From NCBI GenBank assembly GCA_944325545.1, contig CALVAM010000001.1, forward strand, positions 62,001-126,000: DNA of 64,000 nt, written 5' to 3'. Shown piece by piece: positions 27,886 to 37,364 of this stretch (positions are counted from its first letter, which is position 1; every line of letters begins with the position of its first letter). Both the position numbers and the translations under genes were made by a program. This stretch comes from Candidatus Gastranaerophilales bacterium. GTDB lineage: Bacteria > Cyanobacteriota > Vampirovibrionia > Gastranaerophilales > Gastranaerophilaceae. The notes below the pieces were generated by a model, which was given only the letters and a program-made list of their open reading frames with translations, was not told where the DNA came from and made no database searches.

Positions 27886-28641
27886 TTAATATAAAATAAT
27901 TTCATCAAGACTATTAAGAGAAAATTTAGAAGTTTTTAATAAATCATCTTTTTCGATTTGTCCGGTTGCGACCAATATAGTTCTATTTACCCCCGCATTT
28001 TTTGCAGCGATATAATCCATTGGAGCATCTCCAACCATTATTGAAGTTTCGGCTTTTGAATTAATTTTTTCTAAAGCTAATTTAACAGGAACTCCACTTT
28101 CTTTAGTTTCTTTTGTACTTTCTCTGCCTATTTTAACATCAAATAAATTTTCCCAACCAAAATGCTTTATCGTTAATTCTGTTGATTCTATTGAATCAGA
28201 AGTTACAATTCCTGTTTTTACCCCCATAGATTTAATTTTTTTTATAAAATCAATTGCTTCCGGTATTGGCTTTGTATATTCTGGCAAATTTTTATAAAAC
28301 TTTTTACTTACCCTGTCAAAAATTTCTTCTACTTGATTTTCTATTACATTTGCTCCCAACTTATTTAAATCTTCAGTAAAAATTTCAATTATTTTAGGGC
28401 GTGAATATAAAGCCGTAATACCATCTTTCAACATTTTCCCTGTTTTTCTATCATACCCCAGGCTTAGACATAATTTTTCAAAAACATCTTCATTAAGCTT
28501 AAAAACTTTGATACATTCTAAAGAACGCATTTCACTCATTTTGCCCCAAAAATAATGCAAATCAATAAACGTACCGTCTTTATCAAATAAAACAGTATCT
28601 ATGTTTTCAATTTTCCAATCAAGAGTTTTTAAATTAATCAT
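27886..28641 (-). CDS. HAD family hydrolase (phosphatase-like)
   Basis: 251 residues. Motif I VLFDKDGTFID, motif II IVTSDS, a Lys before motif III, and SIMVGDAPMDYIAAKNAG give a complete HAD active site with an alpha-helical cap as in phosphoglycolate phosphatase-like enzymes. Substrate unknown. It starts inside the last codons of the ldpA-like gene and ends the gdhA-ldpA-HAD operon. Confidence 0.8.
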   Translation of the reverse strand: MINLKTLDWKIENIDTVLFDKDGTFIDLHYFWGKMSEMRSLECIKVFKLNEDVFEKLCLSLGYDRKTGKMLKDGITALYSRPKIIEIFTEDLNKLGANVIENQVEEIFDRVSKKFYKNLPEYTKPIPEAIDFIKKIKSMGVKTGIVTSDSIESTELTIKHFGWENLFDVKIGRESTKETKESGVPVKLALEKINSKAETSIMVGDAPMDYIAAKNAGVNRTILVATGQIEKDDLLKTSKFSLNSLDEIILY

Positions 28642-29602
28642 TCATATTCCTCAACGAAACATCAATTAAATTCTTCGCAATTTTAACAGCCTCACTCAAA
28701 GCTTGTTTATTTTCTAATAAATCATCCATTACTAAATAATCTTTTATAATTTTTCTGGCATAAGAACCTACTGCTAAACAATTTGGCTTTACTCCACACA
28801 TTTTAGTCATCTCAGTAGATTTAGTATTTGTTCCACCAGACATCATAATATAAGCAGGTAAATTTGCGTTTTGGAATAATTGAGCTGTTGCAACTGCTTG
28901 AAGAGTTGTACCATATTCATCATTACTACCGCTCATTGCAATACCATCGGCTTGAATAATAGTTGTATATGGTTTTCTTATTGAAATTAATCTCTTAACT
29001 CTTTCAACAAGTTTTTTATCTCCTAGTTCAGATCTATCAATAGAAATACAAAGCATGCCGTCAAACATTTCATTTATTTGAAGCCACTTATCATTAACAT
29101 CTTTTTCATCTTCAGAAATTGCATGAAACTCCACACAATCAATTCCTTTTGCTATTAATTTTGGTAAAACTTCGCGATAATCTTGAAGTTGACTAACCAT
29201 TTCAATTGCCCCTTTTGGACAAACTTTAGCACATTGAGTACAGCCCAAACAACGTTCTTTTTTTACCTTGTATTTATCTAATTCTATAATTGCTTCATGA
29301 GGACAAATTGATTTACATTTCCCGCATTTAACACATTTTTCTTGATCTATTACAGCTTTGGTAATATGCGGATCGCCATCTATGCCGACGCTTACACATA
29401 AATATCTATCTTCTTTTATACCTGCTCTTTCTATACCTCTTTTTGCAGCATCCACAATTTCCGGTTTTGCACATAAATCAAAAAACATACATCCTGCAAG
29501 AGAATAAACAGTTACAAGTTTTTCAACCTCAATTGCATCCTCATTACCAGCTCCGCAAACTAATTTAAAACATTGTCTTTTATCTAAAAAATCTTTTAAC
29601 AT
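28634..29602 (-). CDS. ldpA: LdpA-like iron-sulfur protein
   Basis: 322 residues. The N-terminal region (FKLVCGAGNEDAIEVEKL, VYSLAGCMFFDLCAKPEIVDAA) and the C-terminal half match my recollection of cyanobacterial LdpA, a redox-sensing protein affecting the circadian period. Two 4Fe-4S motifs are intact: CVKCGKCKSICP and CLGCTQCAKVCP, about residues 95-140. The C-terminal domain is the LdpA-type barrel-like region. It is one base from gdhA, so redox tuning of nitrogen metabolism is a fair guess. No kai genes in the window. Family identity is from memory and should be searched. Confidence 0.7.
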   Translation of the reverse strand: MLKDFLDKRQCFKLVCGAGNEDAIEVEKLVTVYSLAGCMFFDLCAKPEIVDAAKRGIERAGIKEDRYLCVSVGIDGDPHITKAVIDQEKCVKCGKCKSICPHEAIIELDKYKVKKERCLGCTQCAKVCPKGAIEMVSQLQDYREVLPKLIAKGIDCVEFHAISEDEKDVNDKWLQINEMFDGMLCISIDRSELGDKKLVERVKRLISIRKPYTTIIQADGIAMSGSNDEYGTTLQAVATAQLFQNANLPAYIMMSGGTNTKSTEMTKMCGVKPNCLAVGSYARKIIKDYLVMDDLLENKQALSEAVKIAKNLIDVSLRNMND

Positions 29603-29603
29603 A

Positions 29604-30968
<1,365 letters not shown>

Positions 30969-31032
30969 TCATTCATCCGTTTTTATTTTTATACAACGAG
31001 AAAAAACGAAATTCAATCATATTTTACAAAAT

Positions 31033-32253
31033 CTAAACATCTTTAGGAGAAGTTAAGAAACCTTGTTTAAAAGGAACATCTTTATTAACAAAACCTGTTC
31101 TTACAATATTCCTACCAAATTTCTTTTCTAATTTATCCAAACTCTTACCAAGATTTTCTTTTTGTAATCTTTTTTCTTCATCATCGAACAACAAAAGTTG
31201 TTCTTTTTTAGTAGAATTAAAATCCTCTAAAACAATCCCTACACTTCTGTAAAGAATATTAGGAGAATACATTTTTTCTAATAATTGAAAAGCATGTTTA
31301 GAAACTTCAAATTCAAAATCAGTTGGAACATCTAAAGAAAATTTTTCATAATAAGTTCTAAAATCCTTTGTTTTTAAAAATACTCCAATTAAAGAGGTCT
31401 TAGAATTAATTTTTCTAAGTCTTGAACAAACTTCGTGAATATGTATAGAAAGCTCGTTTTTCAAAAAATTTAAATCAGACGTAAACTCCAAAAATGATTT
31501 ACTATCACTAAGAGATTTTGGTAATTCTATCTCATTAGAAACTTTAGAAACAATATTACCTAAAAGTTCAGACTTAATAGTAAGCCCATTTTTTCCAAAT
31601 CTTGACTTTATCCATAGATCATCTTTTTCTATTAAATCTAAAGCCTTTCTAACTCCTAAGCCTTTCAATTTTACACCTAATTTTCTTCCAATACCCCAAA
31701 TTTCTTGAATATCAGTAATCGAAAGAAATTCTTTTATCTTAGAATTTCCTACTAAACAAATTCTATCTCCTGTTGATTTAGCTTTATCAGAAGCCAATTT
31801 AGCTAACGTTTTTGACCTGCTAACACCGATTGAAACTGGAATTCCTGTTTCTTCAAGGATTTTTCCTTGCAAATCCTTTACGAGCTTATAATAATTCTTC
31901 TTATAAAGTTTAGTAAGTCCGGTCAAATCAACAAAAGCTTCATCTATAGAATAAACTTCAACATTAGGACTAAATTCTTTTAAAATTTTCATCACTTTTT
32001 TTGAAATAAGAGTATAAACATAATGATTCGCTGATAAATAAATACAATCAGGATATTTTTCAACTGCTTGAAAAAGCGGAATACCCATTGGAACACCTAA
32101 CAATTTAGCTTCTCTGGATCTTGAAATAACACAACCTCTTTCTCCTGAAACTACACTTAATGGTAAATTCTGAAACTCAGGATTAATAACTCTTTCACAA
32201 GAAACAAAAAAACTGTCACAATCTATTAAAGCTATATATTTTTGTAAAGACAT
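31033..32253 (-). CDS. Y-family DNA polymerase (UmuC-like)
   Basis: 406 residues. Palm motifs are ALIDCDSFFVSCERV and YSIDEAFVDL with the catalytic acids; GCVISRSREAKLLGV matches the UmuC subgroup more than DinB. A helix-hairpin-helix follows (IWGIGRKLGVKLKGLGV). Near the C-terminus EQLLLFDD fits the beta-clamp binding pattern QLxLF. Translesion synthesis is the expected role. No LexA box was identified. Two bases separate it from a small upstream gene. Confidence 0.88.
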   Translation of the reverse strand: MSLQKYIALIDCDSFFVSCERVINPEFQNLPLSVVSGERGCVISRSREAKLLGVPMGIPLFQAVEKYPDCIYLSANHYVYTLISKKVMKILKEFSPNVEVYSIDEAFVDLTGLTKLYKKNYYKLVKDLQGKILEETGIPVSIGVSRSKTLAKLASDKAKSTGDRICLVGNSKIKEFLSITDIQEIWGIGRKLGVKLKGLGVRKALDLIEKDDLWIKSRFGKNGLTIKSELLGNIVSKVSNEIELPKSLSDSKSFLEFTSDLNFLKNELSIHIHEVCSRLRKINSKTSLIGVFLKTKDFRTYYEKFSLDVPTDFEFEVSKHAFQLLEKMYSPNILYRSVGIVLEDFNSTKKEQLLLFDDEEKRLQKENLGKSLDKLEKKFGRNIVRTGFVNKDVPFKQGFLTSPKDV

Positions 32254-32255
32254 AA

Positions 32256-32480
32256 TTATTCGAATACCAGATCAACTTTTTTTTCTTTCCAATCATAAAC
32301 CTTTTTCTGCGGATAAATTTCCATCAAAAGTCCTTGTTTATAACGATTTATATACCACCTATGGAATTTTAAAGCTCTTTTTACATCTGTAGTCTTAAAT
32401 TTTTCTATTCGTTTCCCTGATTTAATTTCTACCAGTTTATAAAGAGCTTCAATATTTTTCCCTGTTTTTATATCTAACAT
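32256..32480 (-). CDS. Small unknown protein coupled to the Y-family polymerase
   Basis: 74 basic residues (LKFHRWYINRYKQGLLMEIYP), no domain recognised. Directly upstream of the polymerase in the same direction, so possibly an accessory factor. It has no clear ribosome binding site. Confidence 0.5.
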   Translation of the reverse strand: MLDIKTGKNIEALYKLVEIKSGKRIEKFKTTDVKRALKFHRWYINRYKQGLLMEIYPQKKVYDWKEKKVDLVFE

Positions 32481-32508
32481 AATAAAAGTTTAACATATTT
32501 TTAACCAA

Positions 32509-32536
32509 AAAGGGAGAAATTTTCTCCCTTATAAAT
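32509..32536 (-). terminator. Rho-independent terminator after the cupin gene
   Basis: Stem AAGGGAGAA / TTCTCCCTT with T-run on the minus strand (CCCTTTTTGG). Confidence 0.8.
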
Positions 32537-32537
32537 T

Positions 32538-32843
32538 CTATATTTTTATCAATAAATACTTACTGTTTTTTAAGGCTAAAACTTTATGTTCTTTATCTTT
32601 GTTAAACATTAATAATTCTCCTTTTTCTATCTTAAACTTTTCCGCTTCAAAATGAATTTCAATTTCACCATCCAAAACATAAACAGCAGCATCTGATTTA
32701 GAAGTATGAGTGTCAATAATTTCTTCTTTTCGCATGGCAATAATGCTTATGGAATGCTCATCATCTCCCATTAATAATTTTCTTTCAAGAGCCTTACCAT
32801 CTAATTCTACAATTTCTTTCGCTTTCATTACATTATAAAACAT
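32538..32843 (-). CDS. Cupin domain protein
   Basis: 101 residues forming one small beta-barrel: THTSKSDAAVYVLDGEIEIHFEAEKFKIEKGELLMFNKDKEHKV region with His and Glu positions as in cupin_2 metal sites. The ATG follows AAAGGAGAACG. Function not predictable; single-domain cupins of this size serve as sugar isomerases, quercetinase-like oxygenases or binding proteins. Confidence 0.75.
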   Translation of the reverse strand: MFYNVMKAKEIVELDGKALERKLLMGDDEHSISIIAMRKEEIIDTHTSKSDAAVYVLDGEIEIHFEAEKFKIEKGELLMFNKDKEHKVLALKNSKYLLIKI

Positions 32844-32969
32844 AAAACGTTCTCCTTTCGTCTTTACATTAATTCAATATAAAAACTATTTTTCATTGTT
32901 AAAAAATCTATGATAATATAATGATTTAAAAACTTGTATTATAATAATTGGTATAAGAAAGGAGCGAAT

Positions 32970-34733
32970 ATGCAGCAAACAATTAATGTGTTAGAAAATA
33001 TAAATACGCCAGATGATTTAAAAGAACTTAGTCTTAGTGACATGAAAGAACTAGCAAAAGAAATAAGAGAATGCATTATAAAAAAAGTAGACACAATTGG
33101 AGGTCACTTAGGTCCAAATTTAGGCATAGTAGAAGCTACTATTGCAATGCATTATGTATTTAATTCTCCAGTAGATAAAATAGTATTTGATGTTTCACAT
33201 CAGTGCTATCCGCATAAAATTCTTACGGGAAGAAAAGAAGGATTTATTAATCCTGATTTGTATTTAAAATATACAGGCTACACAGCACCTGAAGAAAGCG
33301 AACATGATATGTTCAAAGTAGGCCATACATCAACTTCAGTAAGTTTAGCAACAGGGCTGGCTAAAGCAAGAGATATAAAAGGTGAAAAAGGAAATGTAAT
33401 CGCACTAATCGGAGATGGCTCCTTAAGTGGAGGTGAAGCATTTGAAGGCTTAGATAATGCCGCAACTCTAAATAGCAATATTATCATTGTTGTAAATGAT
33501 AATGACATGTCTATTGCAGTAAACCAAGGCGGATTATATGCTAATCTTAAATATTTACGTGATACAAATGGAGAAGGCGAATGCAATTTCTTCAAATCTT
33601 TAGGATTTGATTACTATTATGTAAATGATGGTAATGATATTCAAAAACTGATTGAAACATTTGAAAAAGTAAAAGATATCAATCATCCGGTAGTAGTTCA
33701 TATAACAACTCTTAAAGGAAAAGGTTGTGAATTAGCAGAGAAAAATAAAGAAATGTTCCACTGGATTATGCCAAATACAATAAAGAATTTTGGACAACCT
33801 GCATCTAAAATAGAAGACTATGCAACAACAACTGCAGATTTTATTTTAAGAAAAAAAGAAGAAGGAATGCCAATAGTTGCTATATCTCCTGCAACTCCAG
33901 CTGTTACAGGTTTCACTCAAGAATTTAGAGATAAAATGGACAAAAACTATGTTGATGTAGGTATAGCAGAAGAACATGCAATGGCTTTTTCGTCAGGCTT
34001 AGCTAAAAACGGTGCAAGACCTGTATTAGGAATTATGAGCTCATTTGTACAAAGAGCTTATGACCAAATTTCTCAAGACTTGGCTCTAAATAATAGTCCT
34101 GCAACTGTTTTAGTATTTTGGGGAGCAATATCAGGAGCTGATGCAACACATTTGACTTGCTTTGATATTCCTTTGATTAGCAATATTCCAAATGTAGTAT
34201 ATCTAGCACCTACAAATAAAGAAGAATACTTAAAAATGCTTGAATGGTCTACTAGCCAAAATGAGAATACAGTATTTATTCGAGTTCCAGCTGGAGAATT
34301 AATTAGCTCCAATGTTGCAGATAATACAGATTATTCAATCTTGAATAAATATCAAGTAGTAGAAAAAGGTTCTAAAATTGCAATTTTAGGTTTAGGTAAT
34401 TTCTTCTATTTAGCAAAAGATGTCAAAGAAAAGTTAAAACAAGAGTTGAATATCGATGCAACACTTATCAATCCTAAATTCATAAGCGGAATTGATAAAG
34501 AACTATTGAATAGCTTAAAATCTGAACATAAACTGGTTATCACTCTAGAGGATGGGATTTTAAACGGCGGATTTGGAGAAAAAATCGCTAGCTATTATGG
34601 AAATTCTGAGATGAAAGTATTAAACTATGGGGCGGAAAAAGATTTCCCTGATAGAGTTCCTATAGATGTTCTTTATCAAAGATATCGTTTAACTCCGGAA
34701 TTAATTTTAGAAGATGTAAAAGCTTGCCTATAA
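32970..34733 (+). CDS. DXS-like thiamine diphosphate enzyme (1-deoxy-D-xylulose-5-phosphate synthase family)
   Basis: 587 residues from ATG 32970, which follows AGAAAGGAG; an in-frame start at 32934 has no site. Family motifs: GGHLGPNLGIVEATIAMHYVF, FDVSHQCYPHKILTGR, IGDGSLSGGEAFEGLDNAA (ThDP motif) and DVGIAEEHAMAFSSGLA. It departs from canonical DXS: DRAGxVGADGxTHxG is FWGAISGADATHL, and the later PRG is PAG, so arginines expected near the substrate phosphate are missing. It may be a DXS-like transketolase relative with another acceptor. No other isoprenoid genes in the window. Confidence 0.8.
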   Translation: MQQTINVLENINTPDDLKELSLSDMKELAKEIRECIIKKVDTIGGHLGPNLGIVEATIAMHYVFNSPVDKIVFDVSHQCYPHKILTGRKEGFINPDLYLKYTGYTAPEESEHDMFKVGHTSTSVSLATGLAKARDIKGEKGNVIALIGDGSLSGGEAFEGLDNAATLNSNIIIVVNDNDMSIAVNQGGLYANLKYLRDTNGEGECNFFKSLGFDYYYVNDGNDIQKLIETFEKVKDINHPVVVHITTLKGKGCELAEKNKEMFHWIMPNTIKNFGQPASKIEDYATTTADFILRKKEEGMPIVAISPATPAVTGFTQEFRDKMDKNYVDVGIAEEHAMAFSSGLAKNGARPVLGIMSSFVQRAYDQISQDLALNNSPATVLVFWGAISGADATHLTCFDIPLISNIPNVVYLAPTNKEEYLKMLEWSTSQNENTVFIRVPAGELISSNVADNTDYSILNKYQVVEKGSKIAILGLGNFFYLAKDVKEKLKQELNIDATLINPKFISGIDKELLNSLKSEHKLVITLEDGILNGGFGEKIASYYGNSEMKVLNYGAEKDFPDRVPIDVLYQRYRLTPELILEDVKACL

Positions 34734-34748
34734 TGGGCAAGCTTTTTT
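34720..34748 (+). terminator. Rho-independent terminator after DXS-like gene
   Basis: AAGCTTGCC / GGGCAAGCTT stem with T6 run; the stem overlaps the stop codon. Confidence 0.85.
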
Positions 34749-34760
34749 ATAATATGAATT

Positions 34761-35087
34761 ATGAATAAAAAAGAGTTAATAAAATTATGCCTAAAATATG
34801 ATGATGCGATTAATACTTATCCTTTTAAAGATAAGGGTGAATCTTATCCTGTACTAAGACATAAATCAAATAAAAAATGGTTCGGACTAATTTATACATT
34901 AGATAGAAAACTATATATAAATTTAAAAAGCACTCCTGAGGAGTCTGCAATACTAAGAGATTACTATGATTTTATAGCACCTGCTTGGCATATGAATAAG
35001 ACTCATTGGATACAAGTTGATGTCAAAAACGCCCCAATAGATATTTTGGAAGATTTAATCCTTCGAAGTTATGAACTTACAAAATAA
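34761..35087 (+). CDS. MmcQ/YjbR family protein
   Basis: 108 residues with the YjbR pattern: YPFKDKGESYPVLRHKSNKKWFGLIY, LYINLKSTPEESAILR and the end HMNKTHWIQVDV. This small family has a CyaY-like fold with putative DNA binding; role unknown. TATAAT lies seven bases before the ATG and no ribosome binding site is seen, so it may also be read from a leaderless transcript. Confidence 0.85.
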   Translation: MNKKELIKLCLKYDDAINTYPFKDKGESYPVLRHKSNKKWFGLIYTLDRKLYINLKSTPEESAILRDYYDFIAPAWHMNKTHWIQVDVKNAPIDILEDLILRSYELTK

Positions 35088-35161
35088 AAGAATTAATATG
35101 ATTATTTAAAATCAATATGAATTTTGATATTTTGTAGAACTTCAAGATGTTTTCTATTTCC

Positions 35162-35189
35162 GTCACCCTGAACTTGTTTCAGGGTCTTA
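35162..35189. repeat. REP-like repeat, left copy of a 28-bp inverted pair
   Basis: Contains ACCCTGAACTTGTTTCAGGGT, itself an imperfect palindrome with 7-bp arms. The whole 28 bases are repeated exactly, inverted, at 35519-35546. The two copies bracket the decayed GIY-YIG gene. Confidence 0.8.
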
Positions 35190-35202
35190 CCAATTTCAAA
35201 TA

Positions 35203-35492
35203 TTATATCCAATCCTGAGACAAATCTTTAAATTCAGGATTCATCTTTTTTATTAAATTAATTTTCCAATCTCTATACCAACGCTTTAATTGTTTTTCTC
35301 CATTAATCGCAGATTCAATAGAATTAGTCAATTCATAGTAAACAAGCTTATTAATATTATATTTTCAGTAAAACCTTTAACAACTTTATTTTTATGCTCC
35401 CATATTCGCTTTTACAGATTACTTGTAACACCTATGTAAAAAGTCGTCTCTTGAAAATTTGTCATTATAAAAACTGCACAAGTTTTATTCAT
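35203..35492 (-). pseudogene. Decayed GIY-YIG endonuclease
   Basis: The reading frame opens MNKTCAVFIMTNFQETTFYIGVTSNL, where FYIGVTSNL is the YIG half of the family motif. A stop follows in place of the next residue, then KRIWEHKNKVVKGFTEN, a frameshift near 35345, and the continuation NKLVYYELTNSIESAINGE, KQLKRWYRDWKINLIKKMNP. All of the domain is recognisable but split by one stop and one frameshift. Flanked by perfect inverted repeats. Confidence 0.8.
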
Positions 35493-35518
35493 AGATTGAT
35501 TATAACATACTTAATTAA

Positions 35519-35546
35519 TAAGACCCTGAAACAAGTTCAGGGTGAC
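35519..35546. repeat. REP-like repeat, right copy of the 28-bp inverted pair
   Basis: Exact reverse complement of 35162-35189. Confidence 0.8.
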
Positions 35547-35574
35547 AAAATTTTTTGTAATTAAATTTTTTAAA

Positions 35575-36798
35575 CTAAATGTTGGGTTCAAATTTATATA
35601 AATTTCCGTTTACGTAAGAATAATTTCCTGTATTGTTTGAAATATCAGAGACTTTCCCATCATATATTTGAATAGACTTTGTTTCATTTTCATCCTCATA
35701 TACAACGGAATAAGAATCCATTTGATCATCATAAGTAGTAGTTTTGACAGAGCCATCACTGAATGTTTCTTTTATTTGTTGTTCTACATTCCCTATCTCA
35801 TTGTATGAATCAATTTCAATTTTTTTAGTAGGAGTCTCTACATAAGTTAAATTTCCATCCGGTTCAAAATAACAAACTATTTTTTCGCCATTATATTCAA
35901 AACTATTACTTTCAATTGCCCCATTTGAAAAATATGTTTTTTCACCATCACAAGTTTTTGGATTAAAGCTTGGTGCAAATTTTTCAGCCGGCTTTAAATC
36001 TATATCATTAAGAGCTTCTTTACCAATGTCATTTTCTATATAATTATTTATATTTTCAGATTGTTTTACATAAAACTGTTTATTATTAGCAAATCTGGTT
36101 TGTATAGCTGCAGAGGACTGGGTTTTATGTTCAATAACTTCATCTATAATTTCATTTGGTTCTTGATTTATATTCAAATTAGTATGTTTATTATATGTAT
36201 ATCCATTTTTCTTGTCCCAATACGTGTCCTTTTGATTTACTAATTTATTATTTTCATAAGCATTGGTTAAACAAATACTTTCATTTTCATTGTCACAAAT
36301 CTCTTGTGTAATTGTATCTATAGTTCCATCTTCGTTGTAACTTGTAGATGTGGATTTGCCGTTTTTATCGTAACTTGTTATATTGTAACCACAATAAGTA
36401 CTATATGTTTCGTCTTTATATATATTATCTTGTTTTAAAATCAGATTACCACTGTTATCAAGTACTCTTATCTTAGGGATTGTATTATTAGAGTTTATAT
36501 AATAAATAGTTTCTTGTTTTTTATCTTTGCTGATAATCGAATGTAGTGAGCCATCTGAACGATAAATTTTTTCTCCGAAAATTTGATTTATGTCTTTGGG
36601 AACTTTTAATAGCTGTACCGGCTTAAGCTCTTTACGATTAATAAAAGCTTTAGCATAATTTGCAAGAATATCCTGTCCTACAAGTCTTTTTTCTTGAATA
36701 GGGTTTGTATTATTAGCAACTTTATTGCCATCTTTTTGCCTAAAAGACGGATATTTTACATTTTGTACATTATAATAACTATTAATTTGATTAATCAT
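35575..36798 (-). CDS. Unknown protein with YD-like repeats
   Basis: 407 residues. From about residue 70 on it is made of short strands of the form Y-x-x-D/N-G, e.g. YRSDGSLHSI, DNSGNLIL, SYDKNGKSTSTSYNEDG, YFEPDGNLTYVET, resembling YD or MORN-like repeats. The N-terminus holds VKYPSFRQKDG, the lineage phenylalanine motif. No signal peptide and no HExxH. The repeats resemble the N-terminal part of the metallopeptidase at 119. Function unknown. Confidence 0.6.
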   Translation of the reverse strand: MINQINSYYNVQNVKYPSFRQKDGNKVANNTNPIQEKRLVGQDILANYAKAFINRKELKPVQLLKVPKDINQIFGEKIYRSDGSLHSIISKDKKQETIYYINSNNTIPKIRVLDNSGNLILKQDNIYKDETYSTYCGYNITSYDKNGKSTSTSYNEDGTIDTITQEICDNENESICLTNAYENNKLVNQKDTYWDKKNGYTYNKHTNLNINQEPNEIIDEVIEHKTQSSAAIQTRFANNKQFYVKQSENINNYIENDIGKEALNDIDLKPAEKFAPSFNPKTCDGEKTYFSNGAIESNSFEYNGEKIVCYFEPDGNLTYVETPTKKIEIDSYNEIGNVEQQIKETFSDGSVKTTTYDDQMDSYSVVYEDENETKSIQIYDGKVSDISNNTGNYSYVNGNLYKFEPNI

Positions 36799-37048
36799 AA
36801 AATCTCACTTATATATAATAAAACTAAAAAATAAACAAACTTGCTTCTTTTGTAAAACAAAATGTATAACAAAAAATATTTTAGGTAGGCGTTAGAAGAC
36901 TTCTCTTGTTCGCTCGCGTTTAACGGCAATTCCGTATTTTGCTACGATATTAATTATCTTGCAAAATACTCCAGCCTCAGCTCGCTCACGCCGAACTTCT
37001 TTTAAATATGCTTCGCATATTGGAAGTTCTCGCTATCAAAACACAAAT
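36799..37048. other. Structured intergenic region with tRNA-end remnant
   Basis: No ORF. At 36883-36901 a 19-base stretch matches the tRNA-Val 3' end (37085-37103) at 17 positions in direct orientation. Then come a 9-bp stem GTATTTTGC/GCAAAATAC (36934-36942, 36961-36969) and a hairpin around ATATGCTTCGCATAT (37015-37029) with outer arms GAACTTC/GAAGTTC. It is richer in G+C than the surroundings. Possible scar of an integrated element or a small RNA. Confidence 0.4.
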
Positions 37049-37083
37049 AAAAAGAGGCTAGGAATAAATCCTATCCTCTTTTT
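37049..37083 (-). terminator. Terminator after tRNA-Val
   Basis: AAAAAGAGG(C)TAGGA / TCCTA(T)CCTCTTTTT hairpin immediately after the tRNA. Confidence 0.8.
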
Positions 37084-37084
37084 A

Positions 37085-37160
37085 TGGTGGGCGTTAGAAG
37101 ACTCGAACTTCTGACCCTCTCCTTGTAAGGGAGACGCTCTACCAACTGAGCTAAACGCCC
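37085..37160 (-). tRNA. tRNA-Val(TAC)
   Basis: Cloverleaf reads GGGCGTT acceptor, D arm GCTC/GAGC, anticodon stem TCTCC/GGAGA with loop CTTACAA (anticodon TAC), T arm AGAAG/CTTCT with TTCGAGT, AACGCCC and encoded CCA. Confidence 0.95.
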
Positions 37161-37364
37161 TTCTTTTGGCTGGTAAATAAACTCGCTTTCCTCACGTAGA
37201 ACTTATTCTACATTGCTATTCATTTACCCTACCGGCTGTCAACAAAATCTATACTAAAACAAACATTTTTGATTGTCAAATATTTTATTTTATAATCCGA
37301 TTAAAGTATTTAAAAACCTCTCCTTATTCGCTAAAATACTCTTAATAAAGAAAGGAGATTCTAT
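37161..37364. other. Intergenic region before pepA
   Basis: Between the tRNA and pepA nothing coding is seen; AAAGGAG lies before the pepA start. Confidence 0.4.

Noticed and set aside
36883-37048. A second, degenerate tRNA gene
   Set aside because: Only the 3' end resembles tRNA-Val; no anticodon arm or acceptor pairing can be drawn.
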